Shown: positions 22,852-30,936 of the stretch, one piece after another
How the letters are laid out: every line of letters begins with the position of its first letter
Numbering within the stretch: position 1 is the stretch's first letter
NCBI GenBank assembly: GCA_017547845.1
Contig: JAFYNZ010000040.1
Span: 1 to 36,181, forward strand
Direction: 5' to 3'
From: Muribaculaceae bacterium
GTDB taxonomy: Bacteria > Bacteroidota > Bacteroidia > Bacteroidales > Muribaculaceae
Length of the DNA stretch: 36,181 nt
Made by a program: the position numbers and the translations under genes
Notes under the pieces: model-generated
Databases searched by the model: none
What the model was told of the DNA's origin: nothing
Seen by the model: the letters and a program-made list of their open reading frames with translations, nothing else

Positions 22852-23829
22852 ATGAAAAATGTTTTAATCACCGGAGCAGACGGATTTATCGGCTCCCACC
22901 TCACAGAGCTATTGCTCTCTGAAGGCTACAACGTCAGAGCATTAAGTCAGTACAACTCGTTCAACAACTGGGGTTGGCTTGAAGACATCAGTCACCCAAA
23001 TTTGGAGGTGGTGTGCGGAGATGTGCGTGACGCCGACTATTGTCGACACATCACCAAGGGCATGGACACAGTCTTCCACCTTGCAGCTCTGATAGCGATT
23101 CCATATAGTTATGTCGCTCCCGACAGCTATGTCGACACCAACATCAAGGGCACGCTCAACATGTGTCAAGCAGCACGCGACTTAGGCGTAGGAAAACTGC
23201 TTGTAACCTCAACATCTGAGGTTTACGGCACAGCCCAGTATGTCCCAATCGACGAAAACCACCCTCGTCAGCCACAGTCGCCCTACTCAGCGACCAAGAT
23301 TGGTGCCGACGCTATCGCCAAGAGTTTTTATAACGCATTTGACTTGCCGGTGACCATCGTGCGACCATTCAACACCTATGGTCCTCGCCAATCGGCTCGA
23401 GCAATCATTCCGACAATCATCTCGCAGATTGCCAACGGTGCGAAAGAGATTAAGGTCGGCGACCTCTCGCCTACTCGCGACTTCAACTATGTCAAGGACA
23501 CATGCCGTGGCTTCCTCGCCATCGCACGCGCTGAAGGAGTGGCAGGTGAAGAGATCAACATCGCTACCGACACAGAAATTTCGATGCAGGACACGCTCAA
23601 CCTCATCGCCGACATCATGGGTGCCGACATCAGTTGGGTAAAAGACCCTGAACGCTGTCGCCCATCAAAGAGCGAAGTCTTCCGTCTGCATGGTTGCAAC
23701 AAGAAGATTACCGGTCTGACCGACTGGCGTCCACAATTCAGCCTGCGCGAAGGTCTTGCAGAGACAATCCAATGGTTTACCAACCCAGAAAACCTAAAGA
23801 AATATAAATCAAACATTTACAACCGATGA
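22852..23829 (+). CDS. legB: LegB-like nucleotide-sugar 4,6-dehydratase
   Basis: The 325-residue SDR enzyme has the NAD-binding ITGADGFIGSHL (G8, G11, G14) and the active-site SPYSATK with Y145 and K149, plus TSTSEVYG. The segments VRALSQYNSFNNWGWLEDIS, LAALIAIPYSYVAPDSYVDT and PFNTYGPRQSARAIIPTIIS are very close to what I recall of Campylobacter LegB, which makes the 4-keto-6-deoxy sugar at the start of the legionaminic acid pathway. The donor (GDP- or UDP-GlcNAc) cannot be told. The stop overlaps the ATP-grasp start (ATGA). LegC and LegH, the next enzymes of that pathway, are not in the window. Confidence 0.85.
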   Translation: MKNVLITGADGFIGSHLTELLLSEGYNVRALSQYNSFNNWGWLEDISHPNLEVVCGDVRDADYCRHITKGMDTVFHLAALIAIPYSYVAPDSYVDTNIKGTLNMCQAARDLGVGKLLVTSTSEVYGTAQYVPIDENHPRQPQSPYSATKIGADAIAKSFYNAFDLPVTIVRPFNTYGPRQSARAIIPTIISQIANGAKEIKVGDLSPTRDFNYVKDTCRGFLAIARAEGVAGEEINIATDTEISMQDTLNLIADIMGADISWVKDPERCRPSKSEVFRLHGCNKKITGLTDWRPQFSLREGLAETIQWFTNPENLKKYKSNIYNR

Positions 23830-24779
23830 GTCAGAGCAAACGCATAGCCATACTGATGCTTGGCGGTGCACGTCGTGTCTCACTTGCAGAGCATCTCATC
23901 GCCGACGGCCGACGCATGGGCTACGAGGTCGAGATATTCAGCTACGAACTTAACGCCGAGGTGCCTATCGCATCTGTGGGCAAGATAGTCATCGGTCGAC
24001 GCTGGAAAGATGCCGATGTGGTCGATCATCTTGTGCAGACCATTCGCGAGCATCGCATAGACATCGTCTTGCCGTTTGTCGATGGCGCCATCTCTATCGC
24101 ATCGGAGTGCAAGCGACAGTTGCCGGAGGTGTTTATCCCTGTCAGTCCTGAGGAAATCGCCGTGGCGATGTACGACAAGGCATTGGCGGCAGAGATGTTT
24201 GCCCAAGCAGGCATAGCTATCCCGACTACCTACAACACCGAGCAGTGCAGTTACCCTGCGATTGCCAAGCCTCGTTTCGGCTCTGCATCCAAGGGCATCA
24301 CAGTGCTTGAAAATGAGTCGCAACTGCGTGAGTTGTCCCATCCTGAGGACTACCTCATCCAAGAGTATATCGGCCACCGCGAGGAGTACACGGTCGACTG
24401 CTATGTGTCGCAAGCGGGTGAACCGCTCTACATTGTGCCACGCCTACGCATCGATGTAGTCGGAGGCGAAGTGGCTCAGACTCGCACATGTCGCATCGAG
24501 CAATTGATAGAGTCAAGTCGCGACATCATAATGGCTATCCCATTCAGAGGCCCTATCACCATACAGTTCATCCGCGACCTTGACAACGACCGCTACCTGC
24601 TGATGGAGATTAACCCTCGACTCGGTGGCGGAGTGGTCTGCTCAATGCATGCCGGTGCACCACTAAGCGAGTATCTCTTCAAGGAGTCGAAAGGCATCGG
24701 TGTCGAAGAATGCAAGGATTGGAAAGATAATTTGTTTATTACACGATACTTCAAGGAGGTAGTGTTTCATGGAAAATAA
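23826..24779 (+). CDS. ATP-grasp enzyme within the nonulosonate operon
   Basis: The 317-residue protein has an N-terminal Rossmann-like part (RIAILMLGGARRVSLAEHL), a central DKALAAEMFAQAGIAIPTTY, then AIAKPRFGSASKGITVL and IQEYIGHREEYTVDCYVS for nucleotide binding, and MEINPRLGGGVV for Mg2+ binding. This is an ATP-grasp ligase of the carbamoyl-phosphate-synthase-like type. Such enzymes join a carboxylate to an amine or similar nucleophile through an acyl phosphate. Its substrate is unknown. The place between LegB and NeuB, overlapping both genes, suggests it modifies the sugar, for example by adding an amino-acyl group, but this is inference. Confidence 0.82.
   Translation: MSQSKRIAILMLGGARRVSLAEHLIADGRRMGYEVEIFSYELNAEVPIASVGKIVIGRRWKDADVVDHLVQTIREHRIDIVLPFVDGAISIASECKRQLPEVFIPVSPEEIAVAMYDKALAAEMFAQAGIAIPTTYNTEQCSYPAIAKPRFGSASKGITVLENESQLRELSHPEDYLIQEYIGHREEYTVDCYVSQAGEPLYIVPRLRIDVVGGEVAQTRTCRIEQLIESSRDIIMAIPFRGPITIQFIRDLDNDRYLLMEINPRLGGGVVCSMHAGAPLSEYLFKESKGIGVEECKDWKDNLFITRYFKEVVFHGK
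24753..24760 (+). promoter_or_regulatory. Shine-Dalgarno before neuB
   Basis: AAGGAGGT, a full match to the 16S anti-SD core, lies 8 nt before ATG 24769 and inside the end of the ATP-grasp gene. This is rare for Bacteroidota and points to re-initiation at an overlapping start. Confidence 0.6.
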
Positions 24780-25800
24780 AGTAATCATCATAGCAGAAGC
24801 GGGCGTCAACCACAACGGTTGCATCGAACGTGCCCGCCAAATGGTCAAAGCCGCTAAAAAAGCCGGTGTCGACTATGTGAAATTTCAGACAGCAGTGCCG
24901 GAATTGGTCATCTCTTCAATCGCCCCAAAGGCTGAGTATCAGAAGCAGACGACCGGCGAAGAGCAGTCTCAACTCGAGATGTGCAAGGCTATCCACCTGC
25001 CGCTGTCGGACTACGCAGAGTTGAAGGCGCTGTGCGAGGCTGAAGGCGTGGGATTTATGAGCACGCCATTCGACTTGGTGTCAATCGACCTTCTCTGCGA
25101 GCTTGGACAGGACTGGATGAAGGTGCCATCGGGGGAAATTACCAACCTCCCTTACCTTCGCAAGATAGCCGCTGCCGGAATACCTGTCATTCTATCGACA
25201 GGAATGTCGACCATCGACGAAATCATCAATGCAGTCGAGATTCTGACAGGACAAAGCAAGAAATACCCTACCGAGTCGAAGTTGACCAAGGAGGATATCA
25301 TCTTGCTTCACTGCAACACAGAGTATCCTACCCCATTCTGCGATGTCAATCTCTCGGCGATGCGTGCCATCCAAGAGGCTACCGGCATCCGTGTCGGCTA
25401 TAGCGACCACACAGTGGGCATCGAGGTGCCTATCGCTGCCGTGGCTCAAGGAGCGTGCGTCATCGAGAAGCATTTCACGCTCGACCGCAATCTCCCGGGT
25501 CCCGATCATAAGGCTTCGCTCGAACCATCTGACCTTGCGGCTATGGTCAAGGCTATCCGCAACATCGAGCAAGCACTCGGCAACGGACGCAAGGAGGTGA
25601 GCCAAAGCGAACGCAAGAACATACCTATTGCACGCAAGAGCATCGTCGCTGCACGTGCTATCCGCAAAGGTGAGACATTGACCGAAGACAACATCACTGT
25701 CAAACGCCCGGGCGATGGTATTTCGCCAATGATGTGGGATAGCGTCATCGGCACCACTGCGACCAAAGACTTTGATTATGACCAACTTATCGAACTCTAA
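24769..25800 (+). CDS. neuB: N-acetylneuraminate/legionaminate synthase (NeuB/LegI)
   Basis: The 343-residue protein condenses phosphoenolpyruvate with a 6-carbon amino sugar to give a 9-carbon nonulosonic acid. Family motifs are IIAEAGVNHNG, AGVDYVKFQT, FMSTPFDLVSIDLL, KVPSGEITNLPYLR, ILSTGMSTIDEI, LLHCNTEYPTP, VGYSDHTVGIEVPIAA and EKHFTLDRNLPGPDHKASLE. The C-terminal 60 residues are the antifreeze-like SAF domain (SIVAARAIRKGETLTEDNIT). Length is normal. Sequence alone does not separate sialic from legionaminic synthase; the LegB neighbour favours the latter. It overlaps the ATP-grasp gene by 11 nt. Confidence 0.92.
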   Translation: MENKVIIIAEAGVNHNGCIERARQMVKAAKKAGVDYVKFQTAVPELVISSIAPKAEYQKQTTGEEQSQLEMCKAIHLPLSDYAELKALCEAEGVGFMSTPFDLVSIDLLCELGQDWMKVPSGEITNLPYLRKIAAAGIPVILSTGMSTIDEIINAVEILTGQSKKYPTESKLTKEDIILLHCNTEYPTPFCDVNLSAMRAIQEATGIRVGYSDHTVGIEVPIAAVAQGACVIEKHFTLDRNLPGPDHKASLEPSDLAAMVKAIRNIEQALGNGRKEVSQSERKNIPIARKSIVAARAIRKGETLTEDNITVKRPGDGISPMMWDSVIGTTATKDFDYDQLIEL

Positions 25801-25804
25801 GGAT

Positions 25805-27721
25805 ATGATGAACAATCACCCGCTGAAGATAGCGATAGCCACCACAACACGCGCCGACTGGGGACTACTCAGTCCGATAGCCAAGGCATTGTCAAAGCTA
25901 GATGATGCCGAGGTGCATATCATCGCCGGCAATATGCACTTTGCCGACGAGTTTGGTCAGACATGGAGAGAAATAGTGGCCGACGGATTTGAGATAGCCG
26001 CTTCTGTCCCGACCTCAGGCGACACAGCCTCCATCATGGCTCAGTCGCTGACAGGTTGCGCTGAGGCATTGCAACGCCTCTCGCCCGACTGCATCATCAT
26101 CTTGGGCGACCGATACGAAATGCTCGGCATGGCATCGGCTGCCGTGCTTACCCACACACCGATTGTCCACATAGCCGGGGGTGCGATATCGGAGGGTGCG
26201 TTTGACGACGCATTCCGTCACGCCATCTCTAAGTTGTCGACACTGCATCTCACTGAGACTGAGGAATATCGACAACGAGTGATTCAACTCGGAGAGAGTC
26301 CCGAAAGAGTCATCAACACCGGTGCAATCGGCGTCTACAACCTGCAGTCGGTGGAGTTATGGAGCAAAGAGCAATTGGAAGAGTCGATAGGTTTCAAGTT
26401 GGGTGACAAATCACTACTTGTTACCCTCCACCCTGCCACACTGGAGAAGATTTCACCTCAAGAGCAGATGCAAAACTTGCTTGATGCACTCGATAGTCTG
26501 CCTGACTACAAGATACTATTCACCCACCCCAACAATGACACTGATGCTCAGCCACTTATAGAGATGATAGAGCGTTACCGACAGGCTCGTCAGCAACGCG
26601 TCTGCGTCGTTCCGTCGCTGGGCAGAGTGAGATACCTATCGGCATTGCAATATGTGAGTGCCGTAGTGGGCAACTCCTCAAGTGGATTGGTGGAAGTGCC
26701 ATCGGCGGGCATACCGACACTCGACATCGGCATCCGTCAGCAAGGACGCACTGCGGCTAAAAGCGTGGTGCACTGCGGAGCATCAGTCGACGAAATTGTA
26801 GCCGGTCTGCAAGAGGTCACATCTGAGCGTATACGCACCATCGCCGCTCGCAAAGACAACCCTTACGCCAAAACCGACACACTACAGTTGATGACCGACG
26901 CTATCATGGCGTATCCATGGCGTCAAAACGCACTCAAACGCTTCTACGACCTTCCTCATAAAGAGGCCGCAAAGAGATGTCAGCAGAGTAGTAAATCAAC
27001 GACAGAAAACACTTCGAATGAGCGACTTTCGACACTCTTTGTCATTCCGGCACGAGGAGGCAGCAAAGGGATACCGGGCAAGAACATCAAGGACTTTGCA
27101 GGCAAGCCACTCATCTGTCACTCAATCGATTGCGCACGCCATTTCGCAGCTGATGACGACATCTGCCTGACTACCGACTCGCAGGAAATCATCAGCGTCG
27201 CTGAGGACTACGGACTAAAAGTGCCGTTTATCCGTCCCGACGAATTGGCATCCGACACGGCCGGCACTTATGAGGTGCTACTCCACGCCGTCGGATTCTA
27301 CGAGCAGATGGGCCGACACTACGACCGCATGGTGCTACTGCAACCGACCTCACCACTACGCACAGCCGACGATGTCAAGGCATGCTTGGACCTCTACACT
27401 TCCGACATCGACATGGTGGTCAGCGTCAAAGAAGCGTCGACCAACCCCTACTATAACGCCTACGAACTCGACGACGAGGGTTTTCTATGCATCTCAAAGG
27501 GAGACGGGCTCTACACTCGTCGTCAAGATGTGCCCAAAGTGTGGGAATACAACGGTGCTGTCTATGTCATCAACATCGAGAGCCTCAAACGCTGCTCGTT
27601 GGGTCAATTCCGACGTCGCAGAATGGCAGAAATGCCTGCATCTCGATCCGTTGACCTCGACACGCCTCTTGACTGGCAGATAGCAGAAAACATCTATCGT
27701 CAGCAGAGCGAAGCGGAGTGA
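25805..27721 (+). CDS. NeuC-NeuA fusion: hydrolysing epimerase and CMP-sugar synthetase
   Basis: This single 638-residue chain joins two enzymes. Residues 1-385 are a NeuC/LegG hydrolysing UDP-sugar 2-epimerase: KIAIATTTRADWGLLSPIAK, then IILGDRYEMLGMASAA, HIAGGAISEGAFDDAFRHAI, TLHPATLEK and VGNSSSGLVEVPSAGIPTLD. After a Ser/Thr-rich linker (about 390-408) the part from residue 410 is a NeuA/LegF CMP-transferase: FVIPARGGSKGIPGKNIKDF, then LLQPTSPLRTADDVKA and SVDLDTPLDWQIAE. Both active-site sets look complete. ATG 25805, 4 nt after the neuB stop, is preferred; ATG 25778 would overlap neuB. It is last in the operon. Confidence 0.9.
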   Translation: MMNNHPLKIAIATTTRADWGLLSPIAKALSKLDDAEVHIIAGNMHFADEFGQTWREIVADGFEIAASVPTSGDTASIMAQSLTGCAEALQRLSPDCIIILGDRYEMLGMASAAVLTHTPIVHIAGGAISEGAFDDAFRHAISKLSTLHLTETEEYRQRVIQLGESPERVINTGAIGVYNLQSVELWSKEQLEESIGFKLGDKSLLVTLHPATLEKISPQEQMQNLLDALDSLPDYKILFTHPNNDTDAQPLIEMIERYRQARQQRVCVVPSLGRVRYLSALQYVSAVVGNSSSGLVEVPSAGIPTLDIGIRQQGRTAAKSVVHCGASVDEIVAGLQEVTSERIRTIAARKDNPYAKTDTLQLMTDAIMAYPWRQNALKRFYDLPHKEAAKRCQQSSKSTTENTSNERLSTLFVIPARGGSKGIPGKNIKDFAGKPLICHSIDCARHFAADDDICLTTDSQEIISVAEDYGLKVPFIRPDELASDTAGTYEVLLHAVGFYEQMGRHYDRMVLLQPTSPLRTADDVKACLDLYTSDIDMVVSVKEASTNPYYNAYELDDEGFLCISKGDGLYTRRQDVPKVWEYNGAVYVINIESLKRCSLGQFRRRRMAEMPASRSVDLDTPLDWQIAENIYRQQSEAE

Positions 27722-27762
27722 GGGCCAAGGAGGGCTGAAAGGGGCTAATGCATCAAAGGGCT

Positions 27763-27794
27763 AAAAGGCCCTAAAGGCAAGAGCTTTTGTCCCA
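27763..27794 (+). repeat. 32-bp direct repeat, copy 1
   Basis: This 32-bp stretch, beginning AAAAGGCCCTAAAGG and ending CTTTTGTCCCA, is identical to 30765-30796. Both copies lie in the intergenic region before a T9SS-exported protein gene and run into a TGTCCC array. Confidence 0.9.
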
Positions 27795-27823
27795 AATCTT
27801 TGTCCCAGATCTTTGTCCCAAAG
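27784..27823 (+). repeat. 13-bp phased TGTCCC array, three units
   Basis: TGTCCC occurs at 27788, 27801 and 27814, exactly 13 bp apart, in units like CTTTGTCCCAGAT. The array lies about 70-110 bp upstream of the promoter at 27895. Confidence 0.85.
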
Positions 27824-27894
27824 GTCTAAGTCGCTGATTTTTGTGATATGAATCACATAAGATTACCGAGTCGGCGAAAATGAGTTAATTCTCG

Positions 27895-27926
27895 TTTGGT
27901 AATACACCGAAAAAGTTTTATATTTG
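27895..27926 (+). promoter_or_regulatory. Promoter of the M6 metalloprotease gene
   Basis: TTTG (27895-27898), a 20-nt spacer and TATATTTG (27919-27926) fit the consensus perfectly. The transcription start would be about 17 nt before ATG 27949. Confidence 0.85.
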
Positions 27927-27948
27927 CAAAAATTCTAATTCCGAAGAT

Positions 27949-30750
27949 ATGTTTAATTTCAGAAGATTAACATTAGCATTGACAGTCGCTCTTTGTGGCG
28001 GTGTGGCAATGGCAGCCCCTGCAAGACCGGGCGTTATCGAAAAAGAGCTTCCTAACGGCACAACATTGTCGCTCAATCTTCGAGGCGACGAGGCTCATCA
28101 TCAATATTTCAGCCTTGACGGCTACCCTGTGATTGAGGCGGCCGACGGCTTCTTCTACTACGGCACACTCTCTGAGCAAGGTCGCATCGAGAGTTCCGAC
28201 ATCCGTGTGAGCAACATCGAAAGTCGTGACAGCCAAGAGGCAGCTTTTGTCGCCGGTCTTGATCGTCAACTGATAGTTACGGCTCTCAACCACGACCGCA
28301 AGCATAACGCTGCAGCGAAGCATACGCCTCAACCGCAACGCGCTAAATACCCTACATTCGGTGAGCAACATGCGTTGGTGATCCTTGTGGAATACACCGA
28401 CAGCAAATTCACAGTCAGCAACCCTCAAGAAGCGTTCTTCAATATGATGAATCAAGAGGGCTACAACCGCGACAATGCGACGGGTAGTGCACGAGAATAT
28501 TTCGAACACGTCTCCGACGGCCAGTTCAAGCCGACGTTTGACGTTTACGGCCCTGTGACACTCGGTCACGAAGTGTCCTACTACGGTGGCAACACAGCCT
28601 ATGGCGACGCGCGTCCTGAAGAGATGATTATCGAAGCGTGTCAACTTCTTGACGAAGAGATCGACTTCACCATCTACGACAACAACAGCGACGGATATAT
28701 CGACAACGTCTATGTCTTCTATGCCGGTCAAGGCGAAGCGAGTGGTGGCGACAGCAATACCGTATGGCCTCACTCATGGGATATCTATGACGTACTCGGC
28801 AAGCGCTTTGAGTTTGACGGCCTTGTGCTCAACCACTATGCTTGCTCCAACGAGATTTACCAAGGCAAGATTGAGGGTATCGGCACATTCTGCCACGAGT
28901 TCTCTCACGTGCTCGGCCTTTGCGACGAATACTCTACAAGTTACACATCATCGTTCGTACCGGGCAACTACTCTACCCTCTGCTACGGCTGCTACAACAA
29001 TGACAGCAAGACACCGGCATCCTACACACTCTATCAGCGTTACGCATTGGGCTGGACAGCACCTATCGAAATCGGCGAGCCTGCTCAACATGAGTTGCTA
29101 CCTATCGGCGACTGCAACAGCGGCTACATCCTCCGCACAAGCAATCCCGACGAGTATTTCTTGCTCGAAAACCGTCAACTAAAGGATTGGGATGCATATA
29201 TCCCGGGCCATGGTATGCTCATCTGGCACATCGACTACGATGCCAACGTGTGGTACCACAATCAGCCTAACGACAACCCTTCTCACCAACACATCGACAT
29301 CGAAGAGGCCGACAACATCTTGACAGAAGATACTCGTGACGGCGACACATTCCCGGGCACTTACGGCATCACATCGTTTACCGACGAGACTCGTCCTTCG
29401 AGCATCTCTTGGGATTTCGAATATATGAACAAGCCTATCACCGACATTCGCGAGGTCGATGGTGTCATCTATTTCCAGATCAGTGGCGGCATCCCTATGG
29501 ACAAGGTCGAAGGCTTGACAGTCAGCGACATCACCCCTGTCTCTGCCAAAGTCGAATGGAAGTCTATCGACATTGCCGACGGCTACTATCTCTGCTTGCA
29601 AGAGGTGACTGCTGAAGGCAACATCGCTGTAGAAGGTTACGAAAAGATGGATGTCGCAGATGCCAACTCAGTAGTGTTAAGCGACTTGCGACCAAGCACC
29701 GACTACTCGGTAAGCGTCATCGCCTACAACAAGTTCCAAGAAAACGAGCCGTGTGAGGCAGTAGTGTTCACAACGCTTGAGCCAACATTCGACATGTACA
29801 TCCCTGTGGCTTTGGAAGCGACCGAAGTGGGTGAGACATCGTTCATCGCCAACTGGGAAACACTCGACAAGGCACAGACCTACTATCTGAACGTCTACAA
29901 CAAGGATCGTGGCCAAGCAGAAGCATCTGTAGCAGACTTCACCGACGGCATCAAGGCTCTCCCTGAAGGCTTCGTCACTACATCATCGGCCACATATGCC
30001 AACGAAGCGTACTCAGGCGCAGCTGTCCCATCATTGAGAATGACCAACGACCGCGTATACATCGAGTCGCCAAAATTTGCCGACGACATTCGCTCATTCA
30101 GCTTCTGGCATCGCGGTGTAGGCAAGAGCGAAGAAAACTATATCGCTATCCATGTCTACCACGACAATCAATGGAAAGAATACGACCGCATCTCGGTATC
30201 GACCGACGAAGGTGGCGTGACATATAGCGTAGAGGAAGGCAAGTTGTTTAGCCACTACGGCTCCGACTGCCATGCCATCAAGCTCGAGTTTATCAAAAAC
30301 AGCAACGGCTCGCTTGCTCTCGACGACTTCTGCATCAACCACGGTGGCGAGGTAATCCCACGCTATTTCGGAGACTTCGACGGCAAAGACATGGCATCAG
30401 CACTCACTGCAGAGGTGGCTGGTCTAGAGATGGACCAAGACTACTACTACACAGTATTCGCTTCCGACGGTCAACTTCGCTCATTGCTCTCCAACGAGGT
30501 GCGTGTCCACACGCTTGCCGACGCATCAGTCCAAACGATAGGCAGCTCTGCATTGCGCATCTCATCGGCCGACGGCATCATCAGCATCTGTGGCGACGAG
30601 GCTCTAGGCATGGTAAGCATCTTCGACATCGAAGGCCGACTCATCGCACGATTTGACACCCAAGTTGCAGAAGCATCGGTGGTTGTGGCTCAAGGTGGCG
30701 TCTACATCGTCTGCGTTGAAGGCAAGGCGCTGAAGGTGATGGTGAGATAA
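27949..30750 (+). CDS. Secreted M6-family metalloprotease with T9SS sorting domain
   Basis: The 933-residue protein has a signal peptide (LTLALTVALCGGVAMAAPAR, cleavage near residue 22). The M6 peptidase domain (about 115-510) has the zinc motif HEFSHVLGLCDEY: H316, E317, H320. Acidic DNNSDGYID near 244-252 could bind Ca2+. A first FN3 domain spans about 520-610. A second FN3 (from about 625) is interrupted by a jelly-roll-like segment at about 655-805 and resumes to about 865. The last 70 residues (IFDIEGRLIARFDTQ to VYIVCVEGKALKVMVR) are a type A T9SS sorting domain, so the enzyme should be carried over the outer membrane and anchored or released. It likely cleaves host or dietary protein. 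Confidence 0.9.
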   Translation: MFNFRRLTLALTVALCGGVAMAAPARPGVIEKELPNGTTLSLNLRGDEAHHQYFSLDGYPVIEAADGFFYYGTLSEQGRIESSDIRVSNIESRDSQEAAFVAGLDRQLIVTALNHDRKHNAAAKHTPQPQRAKYPTFGEQHALVILVEYTDSKFTVSNPQEAFFNMMNQEGYNRDNATGSAREYFEHVSDGQFKPTFDVYGPVTLGHEVSYYGGNTAYGDARPEEMIIEACQLLDEEIDFTIYDNNSDGYIDNVYVFYAGQGEASGGDSNTVWPHSWDIYDVLGKRFEFDGLVLNHYACSNEIYQGKIEGIGTFCHEFSHVLGLCDEYSTSYTSSFVPGNYSTLCYGCYNNDSKTPASYTLYQRYALGWTAPIEIGEPAQHELLPIGDCNSGYILRTSNPDEYFLLENRQLKDWDAYIPGHGMLIWHIDYDANVWYHNQPNDNPSHQHIDIEEADNILTEDTRDGDTFPGTYGITSFTDETRPSSISWDFEYMNKPITDIREVDGVIYFQISGGIPMDKVEGLTVSDITPVSAKVEWKSIDIADGYYLCLQEVTAEGNIAVEGYEKMDVADANSVVLSDLRPSTDYSVSVIAYNKFQENEPCEAVVFTTLEPTFDMYIPVALEATEVGETSFIANWETLDKAQTYYLNVYNKDRGQAEASVADFTDGIKALPEGFVTTSSATYANEAYSGAAVPSLRMTNDRVYIESPKFADDIRSFSFWHRGVGKSEENYIAIHVYHDNQWKEYDRISVSTDEGGVTYSVEEGKLFSHYGSDCHAIKLEFIKNSNGSLALDDFCINHGGEVIPRYFGDFDGKDMASALTAEVAGLEMDQDYYYTVFASDGQLRSLLSNEVRVHTLADASVQTIGSSALRISSADGIISICGDEALGMVSIFDIEGRLIARFDTQVAEASVVVAQGGVYIVCVEGKALKVMVR

Positions 30751-30764
30751 AGGACAGCAGGACG

Positions 30765-30796
30765 AAAAGGCCCTAAAGGCAAGAGCTTTTGTCCCA
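30765..30796 (+). repeat. 32-bp direct repeat, copy 2
   Basis: This copy is identical to 27763-27794 over 32 bp, at about 3 kb distance, 15 nt after the protease stop. Confidence 0.9.
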
Positions 30797-30834
30797 GAAT
30801 TTTGTCCCAGACTCTTGTCCCACGACACTGTCCC
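30786..30834 (+). repeat. 13-bp phased TGTCCC array, four units
   Basis: TGTCCC occurs at 30790, 30803, 30816 and 30829, exactly 13 bp apart. The bases between vary while the core and spacing are kept, which suggests selection on the core or a recent origin by slippage. Confidence 0.85.
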
Positions 30835-30858
30835 TAGGTAGAGGGAAATAGCGAAGAG

Positions 30859-30903
30859 ACTATAAAGACTATAATCACTATAGCCACTATAAAGACTGTA
30901 ATC
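30859..30903. repeat. 9-bp tandem repeat, five units
   Basis: ACTATAAAG, ACTATAATC, ACTATAGCC, ACTATAAAG and ACTGTAATC follow each other without gaps. They share the 9-bp period and ACTATA core with the array at 619-663. Confidence 0.85.
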
Positions 30904-30936
30904 AAGAAAAACAATAACCATAAATAAAAACGATCT

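Larger units (their letters stand above)
30751..30936. other. Gap with repeats and no clear promoter
   Basis: The 186-bp gap holds the second 32-bp repeat, a four-unit TGTCCC array and a five-unit 9-bp repeat. I find no TAnnTTTG element near ATG 30937, so the adhesin-like gene may be read from the protease promoter or from a non-standard promoter. Confidence 0.6.

Noticed and set aside
22852-23829. GDP-mannose 4,6-dehydratase or UDP-glucose epimerase
   Set aside because: The SDR motifs would allow it, but the specific segments (ALSQYNSFNNWGWL, IAIPYSYVAPDSYVDT) match LegB-type enzymes, and the NeuB and NeuC-NeuA neighbours agree.
27973-28773. 266-codon open frame on the minus strand
   Set aside because: It is the antisense shadow of the M6 protease start, with biased composition and no recognisable motif.
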